Part shown: in pieces, positions 51,386 through 60,427 of the stretch
Layout: each line of letters opens with the position of its first letter
Numbering within the stretch: the first letter of the stretch is position 1
Assembly: GCA_964441755.1 (NCBI GenBank)
Contig: CAYTVG010000003.1
Span: 277,964-341,963 of the forward strand
Length of the DNA stretch: 64,000 nucleotides
Reading direction: 5' to 3'
Origin: JAUMBM01 sp964441755
Lineage (GTDB): Bacteria > Bacteroidota > Bacteroidia > Chitinophagales > Saprospiraceae
Position numbers and translations under genes: made by a program
Notes under the pieces: generated by a model
The model's database searches: none
What the model was told of the DNA's origin: nothing
What the model saw: only the letters and a program-made list of their open reading frames with translations

Positions 51386-53002
51386 ATGAGCAATCATAAA
51401 CATCATCACCGCAGGGGTGCCAGCCTCAAGGATGCACAGGCTCACCAGCATGCACACCGCGTTTTCAGCCGGCGGGATTTCATGCAGCTGACGGGTCTCA
51501 CGGCACTGGGCTCAGCTTTCGGACTGGCAGGACACAGTCTGCAGGCTTTTGCGCCTGCGCCCCTGCTAAGTGCCCTCAACACAGACCCCTGCAATGACCG
51601 CATACTGCTGCTTGTCAGGCTTAAAGGTGGCAATGACGGGCTCAATACCCTCATCATGCGGGGCAATGATACCTACTACCAGATAAGACCAACCATTGCT
51701 GTACAGGAAAGTGGTCTGTGGGGACTGAACGATCAGTACGGCCTGCCCAACGAGATGATGGCGCTGCAGCCTTTCTGGGAAGAGGGGCATCTGCAGATCG
51801 TCCATAATGTTGGCTATCCGCAGCCTAATTACTCACATTTCCGTTCAAGTGATATATGGGCTTCTGCCTCTAATGCCAATGAGATTGTTCATACGGGCTG
51901 GATTGGTCGTTGGCTTGATCAGCAGTTGCCTGCCTTTCAGTCTATGCCGCCGGTGGCCCCGCCTGCCCTACAGATCGGGGTAGAAACCAATATGATTTTT
52001 CGGGCTGACGCCGGCAATATGGCACTGAGTATCAGCAATCCGCGTGAATTTTATCAAATAGCGCTCACCGGACAGCTGTACTCCGTGGCAGGCATGAGCA
52101 ACAGTGCGGCCGATCGCGAGCTTGCCTACGTTCGACAGATAGCCAACAGCTCGTTCCGCTACTCGGAGACTATAAGGGATGCCTACAATGCTGCCAGCAA
52201 TCAGGTATCCTATGAAAACCATTACTTTACCCGACAGCTGGGCATTATTGCGCGGCTAATCAAGGGAGGCTTGGGCACACGTGTATACCTGGCCACTATT
52301 GATGGCTTTGATACGCATGCCGACCAGCAGCAAAACCACCCGACACTACTGCGGCGTGTGGCCGAGGGACTGTCAGCTTTCTACAGCGATTTGCGCGCCA
52401 GCGGCCACAGCGGCAACGTAACGGCAATGACTTTTAGTGAATTTGGCAGAACCATACACGAAAACGGAAGCATGGGTACCGACCACGGTACAGGCTCTCC
52501 TATGTTTATTATTTCAGAAAACATGGGGAGTCGATTCCACGGCACGGAACCTAACCTTACAGATCTCGACAACTACGGTGATCCCTTTTTCTCTGTTGAT
52601 TTCCGCGAAGTATACGCTACTGTGCTTGAGCGATGGCTTTGTGTAGATCCGGAACTTATAGGCAGCGTCATGGGACGCCCTCTCAACAGACTGGAGGAGC
52701 TACTGCCGGTGACATCGCCTGTACCGCCTATGAATGACCCGGCAGCCTTGCTGGGACACCAGCCTGCAGATGATGAGGCTGGCGTAATCATCATCAAGTA
52801 TGCTTTGCGGCAACGGGGTCCGCTCCGACTGTCCATTATTCATCCTAATGGCAGCAGCCTGCGGGTACTGACAGAAGGATTTGCCGAGCGGGGCAGCTAC
52901 AGCTTCCGCTTCAGGCCGCAGCAGTACTATCTGAGTCCGGGCGCTTACCGCTACCGGCTTGAAACTGCAGGTCGGGTATTTGAACGCAGCATACAATGGT
53001 AA
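51386..53002 (+). CDS. DUF1501 domain protein with twin-arginine signal
   Basis: A 538-residue sulfatase-like DUF1501 protein. The His-rich N-terminus leads to a twin-arginine-type signal (SRRDFMQLTG at 28-37, followed by a hydrophobic stretch), so Tat export is likely. The DUF1501 core includes ILLLVRLKGGNDGLNTLI, GFDTHADQQQNHPTLL and MTFSEFGRTIHENGSMGTDHGTG, which carry the metal-ligand-like His and Asp of alkaline-phosphatase-fold enzymes. The last 75 residues (GVIIIKYALRQRGPLRLSI...AGRVFERSI) look like an FlgD-type Ig domain rather than a T9SS sorting domain. Start at 51386 chosen over 51335, which overlaps DUF1800. Confidence 0.9.
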   Translation: MSNHKHHHRRGASLKDAQAHQHAHRVFSRRDFMQLTGLTALGSAFGLAGHSLQAFAPAPLLSALNTDPCNDRILLLVRLKGGNDGLNTLIMRGNDTYYQIRPTIAVQESGLWGLNDQYGLPNEMMALQPFWEEGHLQIVHNVGYPQPNYSHFRSSDIWASASNANEIVHTGWIGRWLDQQLPAFQSMPPVAPPALQIGVETNMIFRADAGNMALSISNPREFYQIALTGQLYSVAGMSNSAADRELAYVRQIANSSFRYSETIRDAYNAASNQVSYENHYFTRQLGIIARLIKGGLGTRVYLATIDGFDTHADQQQNHPTLLRRVAEGLSAFYSDLRASGHSGNVTAMTFSEFGRTIHENGSMGTDHGTGSPMFIISENMGSRFHGTEPNLTDLDNYGDPFFSVDFREVYATVLERWLCVDPELIGSVMGRPLNRLEELLPVTSPVPPMNDPAALLGHQPADDEAGVIIIKYALRQRGPLRLSIIHPNGSSLRVLTEGFAERGSYSFRFRPQQYYLSPGAYRYRLETAGRVFERSIQW

Positions 53003-53073
53003 GCCGACTAAATACGATCATTGCCAAGGGCCGGGAGGCAGGCAGAGGCAATCACCAAAAATATGACCGAGTG

Positions 53074-56000
53074 ATGAAATACATCCTTTCCTTACATATA
53101 CTGCTGGCTTCTTTTTTTGTGCAGCAAATAGCTGCACAGGAGGTTGTATACCAGGAAGATTTTAACAGCTGCAGCTTGCCTGCTGACTGGGACGTACAGC
53201 TCACGGGCAATCCCGATGCGCGCTGGTGGGTAGGCTGGCCGCTCAACAACAACGATGACGGCACTACCATTGACAGTAGCTGTATGTTGATTTTTGATGA
53301 TGACCTCACCGGCAATAACACACCTCCGTGGACGCTTGAGCTGCGCACGCCTTCCATTGACGCCACTGCTTTTCCTGAGCTGCAACTGGAAATAGACGTG
53401 CATTTTCGCGACTACCAGAATACAGCCAGTCTGGAGGTTTACGTTTTCGACGGGACTACCTATCAACTGCTGCGCAGGTATAAGGGGGGTGCGAGTCAGA
53501 CGGGTACTCAGTTTTCCCAATACCGCACCCTGCGCGCAGACTTGTCTTTTTACAACAACCCCTCGCTGCACCTGATGTTTCGCTACGACGATGGTGCTGC
53601 CTTTGCCTGGTGGGCCGGCATTGACAACATACGCATTACCGGTAGTGGTACAGGCGTCAACCTGCTGTTGGAGACTTTCAACAGCTGTGACCTTCCTGAA
53701 GGCTGGTCTACTGAGTTCAGTGGTGAGCACGACTGGCAGTTTGGCTATGCTGCTACCACCGACTCACCTACCAATAGCCTGAATGGCAGTTGTATGGCCT
53801 ACTTTGATGATGATATTATTGGATCCGACGCCCCCTACAGTGGTGTCCGGCTTATCAGTCCGGAGATTGACGGTACTGCCGGAGCCAGGATGATACTCGA
53901 CTTTGATGTTACCCTCAGGCGCTACACGGCTGCCGAGCATCTGGCGATTGGTGTAATCGATGTAGAAACCGGGCAGCGGCGGACGGTAGCGCAGTATTTC
54001 AGTGATCTGGGTGGGCCTTCGTTTGGCAACTTCGTGCATGAAAGTGTCGACTTGTCCAATTTCCGAAGTCGCCGGATGCGTATCTATTTTTACTATGACG
54101 ACGGCAATGCCTGGGGTTGGTGGGTTGGCCTTGACAATGTGCGGCTAAATGCCTTTCAGGAGACGAATGAGATTTGTGACAAGGCCGTTGAGTTGGTGAT
54201 TGGTGCCGACTGCCAGCAAGGGGACCTCGTTGGCGCCCTGTTTGACGGCCCCCTGCCCGGCTGTGCTGACAGCAGACCCGCCGGCAGCAACTGGTATCGC
54301 GTACAGCCGGCAACCAGCGGTTGGCTGTCAGTCTATGACGATGCCCTTTTCAATGATCTTATCAACCTGTATACAGGCGATTGCGACAACCTGACAGAAA
54401 TTGCTTGTCTGGCGCGTGATGAACATGGCTTTGAGGGTGAAAAGGGCTTCGCCTATGTGGAGGCAGGCACTACTTACCTGCTTCGGGTCAGTGGTGAAAA
54501 CAGCCGCTTTGGCAGCAGCAGCGGCAGCTACTGCCTTAGTGCAACCGGCGTAGCCGGACCACCGCCACCCAATGCGCATGAGCTGTGCGCGCAGGCAATA
54601 CCGCTGACCATTGACGCTGACTGCCAGCAAGCAGACAACTTGCTGTCGACAAGCCTTTTCCCCTACCCCAGCCGCAATGCCCTGGCAAGGGCAGACGTGT
54701 GGTACAGTTTTACTGCAACAGATAATCAGTCACTTGAAGTCATCACCGATGCAAATTTTGCTGATGTCATTACTCTTTATACAGGCAGCTGCGGTCAGTT
54801 ACAGGAAGTAGCTATGAGCGAATTGGGTGAGCGGCTGCTGTTGCAGCAACCACAACCGCAAACTACCTACTTCCTACGCGTTAGCGGCGCCTTTGCCACG
54901 GTTGAAGGGCAGTTGTGTGCCCGTGTGCGGCGCTACACCCAACAGCCGCCTGTCAATGACAGTTGTTCGCAGGCGCTGCCCGTGATCGTCAATGGCCCCT
55001 GCACCAGTGCCAACAACTTTTCAGCAAGCTTCGATGGCCCGCCCATCTCCTGCCTTGCCGGCCTCAGTGGCAGCATTTGGTTTTCCTTTATTGCCCCTCC
55101 ATCCGGCTCTGTGCGTTTGCTGCCAGATACAGATTTTCCCTACGTATTATCCGTCTATACAGGAAGTTGCAGCCCCGGTCCGAGTCCCTCCAGCGGACTG
55201 CAGGAAATCTATTGCTCCGGCAACCAGCCCGTATGTGAAGGCTATCTGAGCCTCAACAGCCTTAGTCCGGGTCAGACCTATTTGTTGCGACTGAGTACCG
55301 CTGTCGCCCCTTCGGGCATCGATCAGCGCGGCAATGTATGCTTCTCCATTCAAGACGCCCAGACAGCACCTGCCTGGGAGCCTTTATCCCTCGAAGTCAC
55401 TGTCAACTGCTTCAGTGATGGTCAGGCAACGCTTTCTGCCAGTGCTGCCGGAGGAGCCGGACTGTACACCTTTTATGGATATGATCCTGCACAGCTCTAT
55501 CCGGCAGGATCATCTTACCGCATTGTCGTCAGCGATGCCCAGGGTTGTGAGCGGGAAGCCTCAGCTGTTATTGAATGCAGCCTGAATCCCGACTGCAGCC
55601 TCAACCCTACCCTTGTCAGCCAGCAACCTGCCTGTCACAACAGTACCGACGGGACTGCTTCGCTTACAGGCCTGAGTAGCAATCCTGAAACTTACACCTA
55701 CCAGTGGTCTACCGGCAGCGAAGAAGCGGCGGTCACCGGCCTCAGTCCGGGAATTTATCAGGTGACGGTAACAGATGAGCAGGGTTGTTCGATAGTGCTG
55801 CCGTTTTCAATCTCCGCGCCTGCTTCCATTAGTATAGGCGCCCCCCAGACACTGCCTGACACCGATGCACAGTCTACCGGTGCCATAGCCGTCAACGTAA
55901 GTGGTGGCACACCTCCTTACGTATTCAGCTGGTATCGGGAGGGGCAACTGCAGATACGCACTGACGAAGCAGTGGCAACCGGCCTGCCGGCAGGAAACTA

Positions 56001-56346
56001 CGTGCTGGTTGTCACCGACGCCAACGGCTGCGAGCAGACCTCCGCAACAATTGTGGTAGAAATGCTGACTGCTACGCAAGAAACAGCTGTGGTCCAAGGC
56101 TTGCGCATCATGCCCAATCCGAGCCAGGGAATGACACAGCTCAGCTGGTCACTGCCTGCTGTCAATAAAGCAGACTTGTTTTTGGTGGCCGCTGATGGTC
56201 GTAGGTGGCGACTGGCAACAGCCGTCCCCTCGATAGCAGACAATTATCCCCTTGATCTCACGGACTGGCCTGCAGGCGGCTACTGGATTGTGGTCGGAGA
56301 TCATACGAATAGTCTGCGGGCCGCAATTGTTATTTACAAACCTTGA
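53074..56346 (+). CDS. T9SS type A cargo with choice-of-anchor J, PPC-like and SprB-like domains
   Basis: A 1090-residue secreted protein: signal peptide MKYILSLHILLASFFVQQIAAQ; two jelly-roll, choice-of-anchor J-like domains (about 25-190 and 195-360, each opening with an F-N-S-C-x-L-P motif); three PPC-like domains (about 365-495, 500-625, 627-765, each opening N/H-E-x-C and containing a YTGxC motif); SprB-like repeats at about 775-1000 (QPACHNSTDGTASLTGL, VTVTDEQGCS). A C-terminal T9SS type A domain starts near 1009 (LRIMPNPSQGMTQLSW). It is probably anchored to or released from the cell surface through T9SS. Start at 53074 is chosen by the signal peptide. It is third in the DUF1800-DUF1501 group. 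Confidence 0.9.
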   Translation: MKYILSLHILLASFFVQQIAAQEVVYQEDFNSCSLPADWDVQLTGNPDARWWVGWPLNNNDDGTTIDSSCMLIFDDDLTGNNTPPWTLELRTPSIDATAFPELQLEIDVHFRDYQNTASLEVYVFDGTTYQLLRRYKGGASQTGTQFSQYRTLRADLSFYNNPSLHLMFRYDDGAAFAWWAGIDNIRITGSGTGVNLLLETFNSCDLPEGWSTEFSGEHDWQFGYAATTDSPTNSLNGSCMAYFDDDIIGSDAPYSGVRLISPEIDGTAGARMILDFDVTLRRYTAAEHLAIGVIDVETGQRRTVAQYFSDLGGPSFGNFVHESVDLSNFRSRRMRIYFYYDDGNAWGWWVGLDNVRLNAFQETNEICDKAVELVIGADCQQGDLVGALFDGPLPGCADSRPAGSNWYRVQPATSGWLSVYDDALFNDLINLYTGDCDNLTEIACLARDEHGFEGEKGFAYVEAGTTYLLRVSGENSRFGSSSGSYCLSATGVAGPPPPNAHELCAQAIPLTIDADCQQADNLLSTSLFPYPSRNALARADVWYSFTATDNQSLEVITDANFADVITLYTGSCGQLQEVAMSELGERLLLQQPQPQTTYFLRVSGAFATVEGQLCARVRRYTQQPPVNDSCSQALPVIVNGPCTSANNFSASFDGPPISCLAGLSGSIWFSFIAPPSGSVRLLPDTDFPYVLSVYTGSCSPGPSPSSGLQEIYCSGNQPVCEGYLSLNSLSPGQTYLLRLSTAVAPSGIDQRGNVCFSIQDAQTAPAWEPLSLEVTVNCFSDGQATLSASAAGGAGLYTFYGYDPAQLYPAGSSYRIVVSDAQGCEREASAVIECSLNPDCSLNPTLVSQQPACHNSTDGTASLTGLSSNPETYTYQWSTGSEEAAVTGLSPGIYQVTVTDEQGCSIVLPFSISAPASISIGAPQTLPDTDAQSTGAIAVNVSGGTPPYVFSWYREGQLQIRTDEAVATGLPAGNYVLVVTDANGCEQTSATIVVEMLTATQETAVVQGLRIMPNPSQGMTQLSWSLPAVNKADLFLVAADGRRWRLATAVPSIADNYPLDLTDWPAGGYWIVVGDHTNSLRAAIVIYKP

Positions 56347-56524
56347 TCCTAAATCCATTGTAAGCAGGCCGTCAAATTTTATGTATGCGGATTTACCGAA
56401 TTTTTCAAGATTCCGGTTATCCGCCTACTAAGCTTGATCGCCCGCCAGGTATCTTAATTCATACAATATCGATGCGACAGAGCCCGTGCCCCCCGGAACT
56501 CAATTCGCGCCAGCAGTAACGCGT

Positions 56525-59077
56525 ATGATTAGACAACAAGCTATGACGATTTTTTGTCGAGGGGCGCTTGTGTGGTTATTAGGGGGTGTAATAAGTGGCG
56601 GTATGCCGCTGCTCGCACAGTGTAATCAGGCTTATTCCTGGACAGTGTGGACACAATTCACGCCCAATACTGCTACAGGCAATATAACGGTAGGACCCAA
56701 TACTTATCAGGTAAGCATGACAGCTAACTACAATTTTGGGTCGACAGGCGGAATTTTTAACTATGGGGCTTTCAATGGATTTCCCGGGGCGGCTCCCAAT
56801 ACCACCGTACCCCGCACGACTTGGGCAGCAGGGCCGGGAGGTGTTACTACCATGTGTTTTTCCGAGACCGTTCACAACCCCGTACTACTACTGGCGTCGA
56901 TTGGCAATACTGGTCAGCATGTGACCTTGGGGTTATCGAGATCTTTCGTACCCATATACAATGGCGGTGGGGTCACTTTTCTGTCTGACACAACTCTTAT
57001 TGGCTACGAGGGCTATACCATACTCTTGTTTCCCGGAGCATTTGACTGCATCACCATTTACTCGTCAACGCCTGAGTTTTACACCAACCTGACCTGGGGG
57101 CTGAATCCACCCCTGTTTGAGGTAGACATCAGCGGAGATGCGACTACCTGTGGGAGTGCTACACTGACGGCCAGCGGCGGACAGGCCTACCAATGGAGCG
57201 GAGGTCTGCAGCCCGACCAAGCTACCAATACGTTTACAACAAGCGGCACCTATTTTTTGACGGTAACAGATGAATATGGTTGTCAGGTGGTAACTTCTCA
57301 AGATGTTGATCTCAACGCAGGCTTGGTTGAGACAAATGAAAGTATCAGCATCTGCCAGGGAAGTAATTATGAAGGATATACCTCCACCGGTATTTACACA
57401 GATACCATTCCTTTGGCTGGTAGTTGCGACAGTGTTCGAACCCTATACCTGACCGTACTGCCTCCGGACACGAGTACGCTCGTTCACAACCTTTGTCAGG
57501 GAGGAATTTATGAAGGTTACAACCAGGCTGGAATATACCAGGATTTATTCACCAACAGCCGTGGCTGTGACAGTTTGCGGATTCTGGACCTGCGCATCAT
57601 ACCTGCCGATACCACCCTGACCGAACAGCAAATCTGTGCAGGAGAAAGCTATGAGGGTTATTCACAGAGCGGTATTTATTACGATTTATTTACGGACAGT
57701 CGCGGCTGTGACAGTGTACGGATGCTGCAATTACTTGTACTCCTCACCGATACAATCCTGACCGAACAGCAAATTTGTGCGGGCGAAAGCTATGAAGGCT
57801 ACACCCAGACGGGTATTTTTTACGATGTATTTACTGACAGCCAAGGCTGTGACAGCGTGCGTATGCTGCAGCTGTCAGTAGCACCCGCTGATACCAGTCT
57901 ACTGCAACAGCAAATCTGCGCAGGTGAAAACTATGAGGGTTACAGCCAGAGCGGTGTTTATTACGATGTATTCACCGACAGCCGCGGTTGTGACAGTGTA
58001 CGTATGTTAGTACTGCAGGTAATCCCTGCGATACAAAGCAGCCTGACGCTGCAGCTGTGCGCAGGTGACCGCTATCAGGGCTACACGGAGACAGGTATGT
58101 ATACCGATACGTTTACAAGTGCAACAGGCTGCGACAGCATCCGGGTACTCAATCTGACGGTATCCGCATTCACAGAGAGTCAGCTTGACATCCGTATATG
58201 CGAGGGCGAAATATATGAAAACTACAATAGCAGCGGTTTATATATCGATACCCTGGTCTCTGTCATGGGCTGCGACAGCATCCGCCGCCTCAGGCTGGAG
58301 GTACTTCCGCCCAACAGAACCGCCGTCAACGCAGATATATGCCAAGGCAGGACATACGACAGCTACAGTCAGGCAGGATTGTACACAGACGTATTTACGG
58401 ATCGCAATGGCTGCGACAGCATTCGCAGCCTACAGCTTATTGTCCATCCAAATTACCAGCAGACGACCAACCTGGTGCTTTGTGAAGGAGAGCGTTATCC
58501 GTTCAATGACTTTGTGATCGAGGCAGCGGGTATTTACAGCGATACAGTTGCGAGCCGGTATGGCTGTGACAGTATCCTCAACCTCAGCGTTTCGGTCGTA
58601 CCTGCCCAATTTCTACCCAACGATACCCTGCTGTGCAGTACAGGCCCGCTGGAACTCCGCAGTCCCTACCCGAATACCCGTTGGTTTAACGGGTACGTAG
58701 GCAGCGCTGTTACTGTTGAAACTGCAGGCACCTATACAGCCACCCTCTTAGGACCGGAAGGATGCCAGCCCATCGACACCATACGAGTTGTTATGGGTAC
58801 CAAGATATATGTGCCCAATGCATTTAGTCCAAATGCGGATGGTGTTAACGATTGCTTTCGGCCTTACTTTTCAGATGAAGGACTTCCGGGCTATCAGTTT
58901 CAAATATACGACCGCTGGGGCAACCAACTTTTTGCTACAGACAAGCCGGAAGACTGCTGGAACGGGCAGGCAGGCGCGGATATGCATAACGCAGGTGTAT
59001 ATACATACATCCTTCGTTATGAAACTGAAGGCTGTGGTAAGCAGACTTTAGCAGGTGAAGTACATTTAGTGCGCTGA
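56525..59077 (+). CDS. T9SS type B cargo with nine Cys-paired 47-residue repeats
   Basis: An 850-residue secreted protein. Signal peptide MIRQQAMTIFCRGALVW... ends at LLAQ (about 36). An N-terminal domain of about 240 residues is unrecognised. Nine repeats follow, of roughly 47 residues and two Cys each: C-x-G-x-x-Y-E-G-Y-x-x-x-G-x-Y-x-D-x-F-x-x-x-x-G-C-D-S. An Ig-like segment (about 700-750) and the gliding-motility C-terminal domain (PNAFSPNADGVNDCFRP to the end) complete it, so export is by T9SS type B. The spacing of Cys suggests one disulfide per repeat and a rod-like adhesin. The GTG start at 56486 lacks a signal-peptide form; 56525 is preferred. Confidence 0.88.
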   Translation: MIRQQAMTIFCRGALVWLLGGVISGGMPLLAQCNQAYSWTVWTQFTPNTATGNITVGPNTYQVSMTANYNFGSTGGIFNYGAFNGFPGAAPNTTVPRTTWAAGPGGVTTMCFSETVHNPVLLLASIGNTGQHVTLGLSRSFVPIYNGGGVTFLSDTTLIGYEGYTILLFPGAFDCITIYSSTPEFYTNLTWGLNPPLFEVDISGDATTCGSATLTASGGQAYQWSGGLQPDQATNTFTTSGTYFLTVTDEYGCQVVTSQDVDLNAGLVETNESISICQGSNYEGYTSTGIYTDTIPLAGSCDSVRTLYLTVLPPDTSTLVHNLCQGGIYEGYNQAGIYQDLFTNSRGCDSLRILDLRIIPADTTLTEQQICAGESYEGYSQSGIYYDLFTDSRGCDSVRMLQLLVLLTDTILTEQQICAGESYEGYTQTGIFYDVFTDSQGCDSVRMLQLSVAPADTSLLQQQICAGENYEGYSQSGVYYDVFTDSRGCDSVRMLVLQVIPAIQSSLTLQLCAGDRYQGYTETGMYTDTFTSATGCDSIRVLNLTVSAFTESQLDIRICEGEIYENYNSSGLYIDTLVSVMGCDSIRRLRLEVLPPNRTAVNADICQGRTYDSYSQAGLYTDVFTDRNGCDSIRSLQLIVHPNYQQTTNLVLCEGERYPFNDFVIEAAGIYSDTVASRYGCDSILNLSVSVVPAQFLPNDTLLCSTGPLELRSPYPNTRWFNGYVGSAVTVETAGTYTATLLGPEGCQPIDTIRVVMGTKIYVPNAFSPNADGVNDCFRPYFSDEGLPGYQFQIYDRWGNQLFATDKPEDCWNGQAGADMHNAGVYTYILRYETEGCGKQTLAGEVHLVR
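57352..58600 (+). repeat. Nine tandem ~141-bp coding repeats
   Basis: The repeat array of the type B cargo gene. Units 3-5 (about 57640-58020) are close in DNA sequence as well as protein, for example the shared stretch GACAGTGTACG; the outer units have diverged in DNA but keep the Cys spacing, which suggests growth from the centre. Confidence 0.8.
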
Positions 59078-59118
59078 TTATGCTTTTGGGCGGCTGTTGC
59101 CGCCCAAAAGCATAATCA
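59075..59118. terminator. 20-bp perfect hairpin that includes the stop codon of the type B cargo gene
   Basis: Arms TGATTATGCTTTTGGGCGGC and the exact complement with a TGTT loop. The first three bases are the TGA stop codon. It carries the GGCGGC-loop-GCCGCC core. Confidence 0.8.
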
Positions 59119-59121
59119 GCT

Positions 59122-59170
59122 GCGCCCGCGTTCTGTTATTTTTCTCTAAAAAATAACAGAACGCGGGTGT
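59122..59170. terminator. Second palindrome after the type B cargo gene
   Basis: About 22-bp stem (CCCGCGTTCTGTTATTTTT plus wobble pairs at its outer end) with a 5-nt loop. Its AT-rich centre resembles the cores at 7484 and 41671. Confidence 0.7.
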
Positions 59171-59231
59171 GAATTTTTTCTAAAACACCACGGCATGTCG
59201 GCCGCAAACCAAAAAACCAGAAATACTCGTT

Positions 59232-59239
59232 TATCTTTG
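59232..59239 (+). promoter_or_regulatory. Putative minus-7 box of the PorV/PorQ-like gene
   Basis: TATCTTTG, full match to TAnnTTTG, 26 nt before the start codon at 59265. Confidence 0.5.
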
Positions 59240-59264
59240 TTTAGGAACCAAAACAGATAAAGGT

Positions 59265-60344
59265 ATGACAGTATTTGCAGGCAGGCTTGGCATAGTCATC
59301 ATCCTCGCATTGACATTCTGTGTCGAATCTGCTACCGCGCAGAAATATTCCAATGAATTTTTATCCATAGGCATAGGAGGTGCTGCCCAGGCGATGGGCA
59401 ATGCGGTGGTTGCCAGTACGAGAGACGTGTATGCCGGATACTGGAATCCTGCGGGGCTGGCGGCCATAGACGAAGGCGCAGGTCCGCAGCTGGCAGCCAT
59501 GCATGCCGAATGGTTTGGCGGCGTAGCCAAATACGATTATCTCGGCGGTACATTTACGGGCAACAAACCGGGGCACAGGCTGGGGCTAAGCGTCATACGC
59601 TTTGGTATAGACCAGATTCCCAACACCCTCTCCCTGTACGAAAGTGACGGCAGCATCAATTTTGACAATCTCGTAGAATTTTCAGCGGCGGATTATGCCT
59701 TTATTGGCAGCTATGCCCGGAAGCTGGGGGCTGCCGACCGAGGCATACGCGTAGGTGGCAATGTAAAAGTAATTCACCGCCGCATTGGCCCCTTTGCCAC
59801 TTCCTGGGGATTCGGGCTCGACCTCGGCCTACAGGCCGACAGGGGGAAGTGGTCCTTTGGGGCCGTGGCCAGAGACATCACGAATACTTTCAATGCCTGG
59901 TCCTTCCAGTTTACCGAAGCAGAAAAAGAAACCCTTTCGCTGACAGGCAATGAGCTGCCCATCAACAGTTTGGAGCTAACCAAGCCACAGCTGCTGTTGG
60001 GTATTGCGCGCACCTTTTCGCTGGCGAAGTGGCAGTTGCGCACAGAGACCAATCTGCTGATTACGACCGATGGCAAGCGCAACACCCTGCTGTCGGGAGA
60101 TCCCTTCAGCATAGACCCCTCCTTAGGCGCAGAAGCCAGTCTGCGCGACCTCCTGTTTGTACGGGCAGGAGTCAACCAATTTCAGCGCATCAGTAATTTT
60201 GGCGACGACCAGGCGTGGCGTTTCCGGCCGGGGCTGGGCATAGGCCTTAAGCTCGGCAAGCTGCTGCTCGATTATGGCTATACCGATCTGGGCAGCGACC
60301 GGAATACCTTCAGCCATATCATTTCCTTACGCTTATCCCTTTAA
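59265..60344 (+). CDS. PorV/PorQ family outer-membrane barrel
   Basis: A 359-residue outer-membrane protein of the FadL-like PorV/PorQ family. The signal peptide ends at SATAQ (about 25). It is followed by the family opening FLSIGIGGAAQAMGNAVVAS and YAGYWNPAGLAAI. Alternating beta-strands run to the last strand SHIISLRLSL. PorV carries cargo from the T9SS translocon to the surface attachment complex; the paralogue PorQ and lone copies have less defined jobs. It precedes a T9SS cargo gene by 83 nt, suggesting a dedicated pair. It has its own minus-7 box. Confidence 0.88.
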   Translation: MTVFAGRLGIVIILALTFCVESATAQKYSNEFLSIGIGGAAQAMGNAVVASTRDVYAGYWNPAGLAAIDEGAGPQLAAMHAEWFGGVAKYDYLGGTFTGNKPGHRLGLSVIRFGIDQIPNTLSLYESDGSINFDNLVEFSAADYAFIGSYARKLGAADRGIRVGGNVKVIHRRIGPFATSWGFGLDLGLQADRGKWSFGAVARDITNTFNAWSFQFTEAEKETLSLTGNELPINSLELTKPQLLLGIARTFSLAKWQLRTETNLLITTDGKRNTLLSGDPFSIDPSLGAEASLRDLLFVRAGVNQFQRISNFGDDQAWRFRPGLGIGLKLGKLLLDYGYTDLGSDRNTFSHIISLRLSL

Positions 60345-60427
60345 CATCCCCTCACTACCTGTTTTGTGATCATGGATACCGATTGCGAAGCGGGCTTACC
60401 CCTCTCATATAACCTCACAGCACGAAT

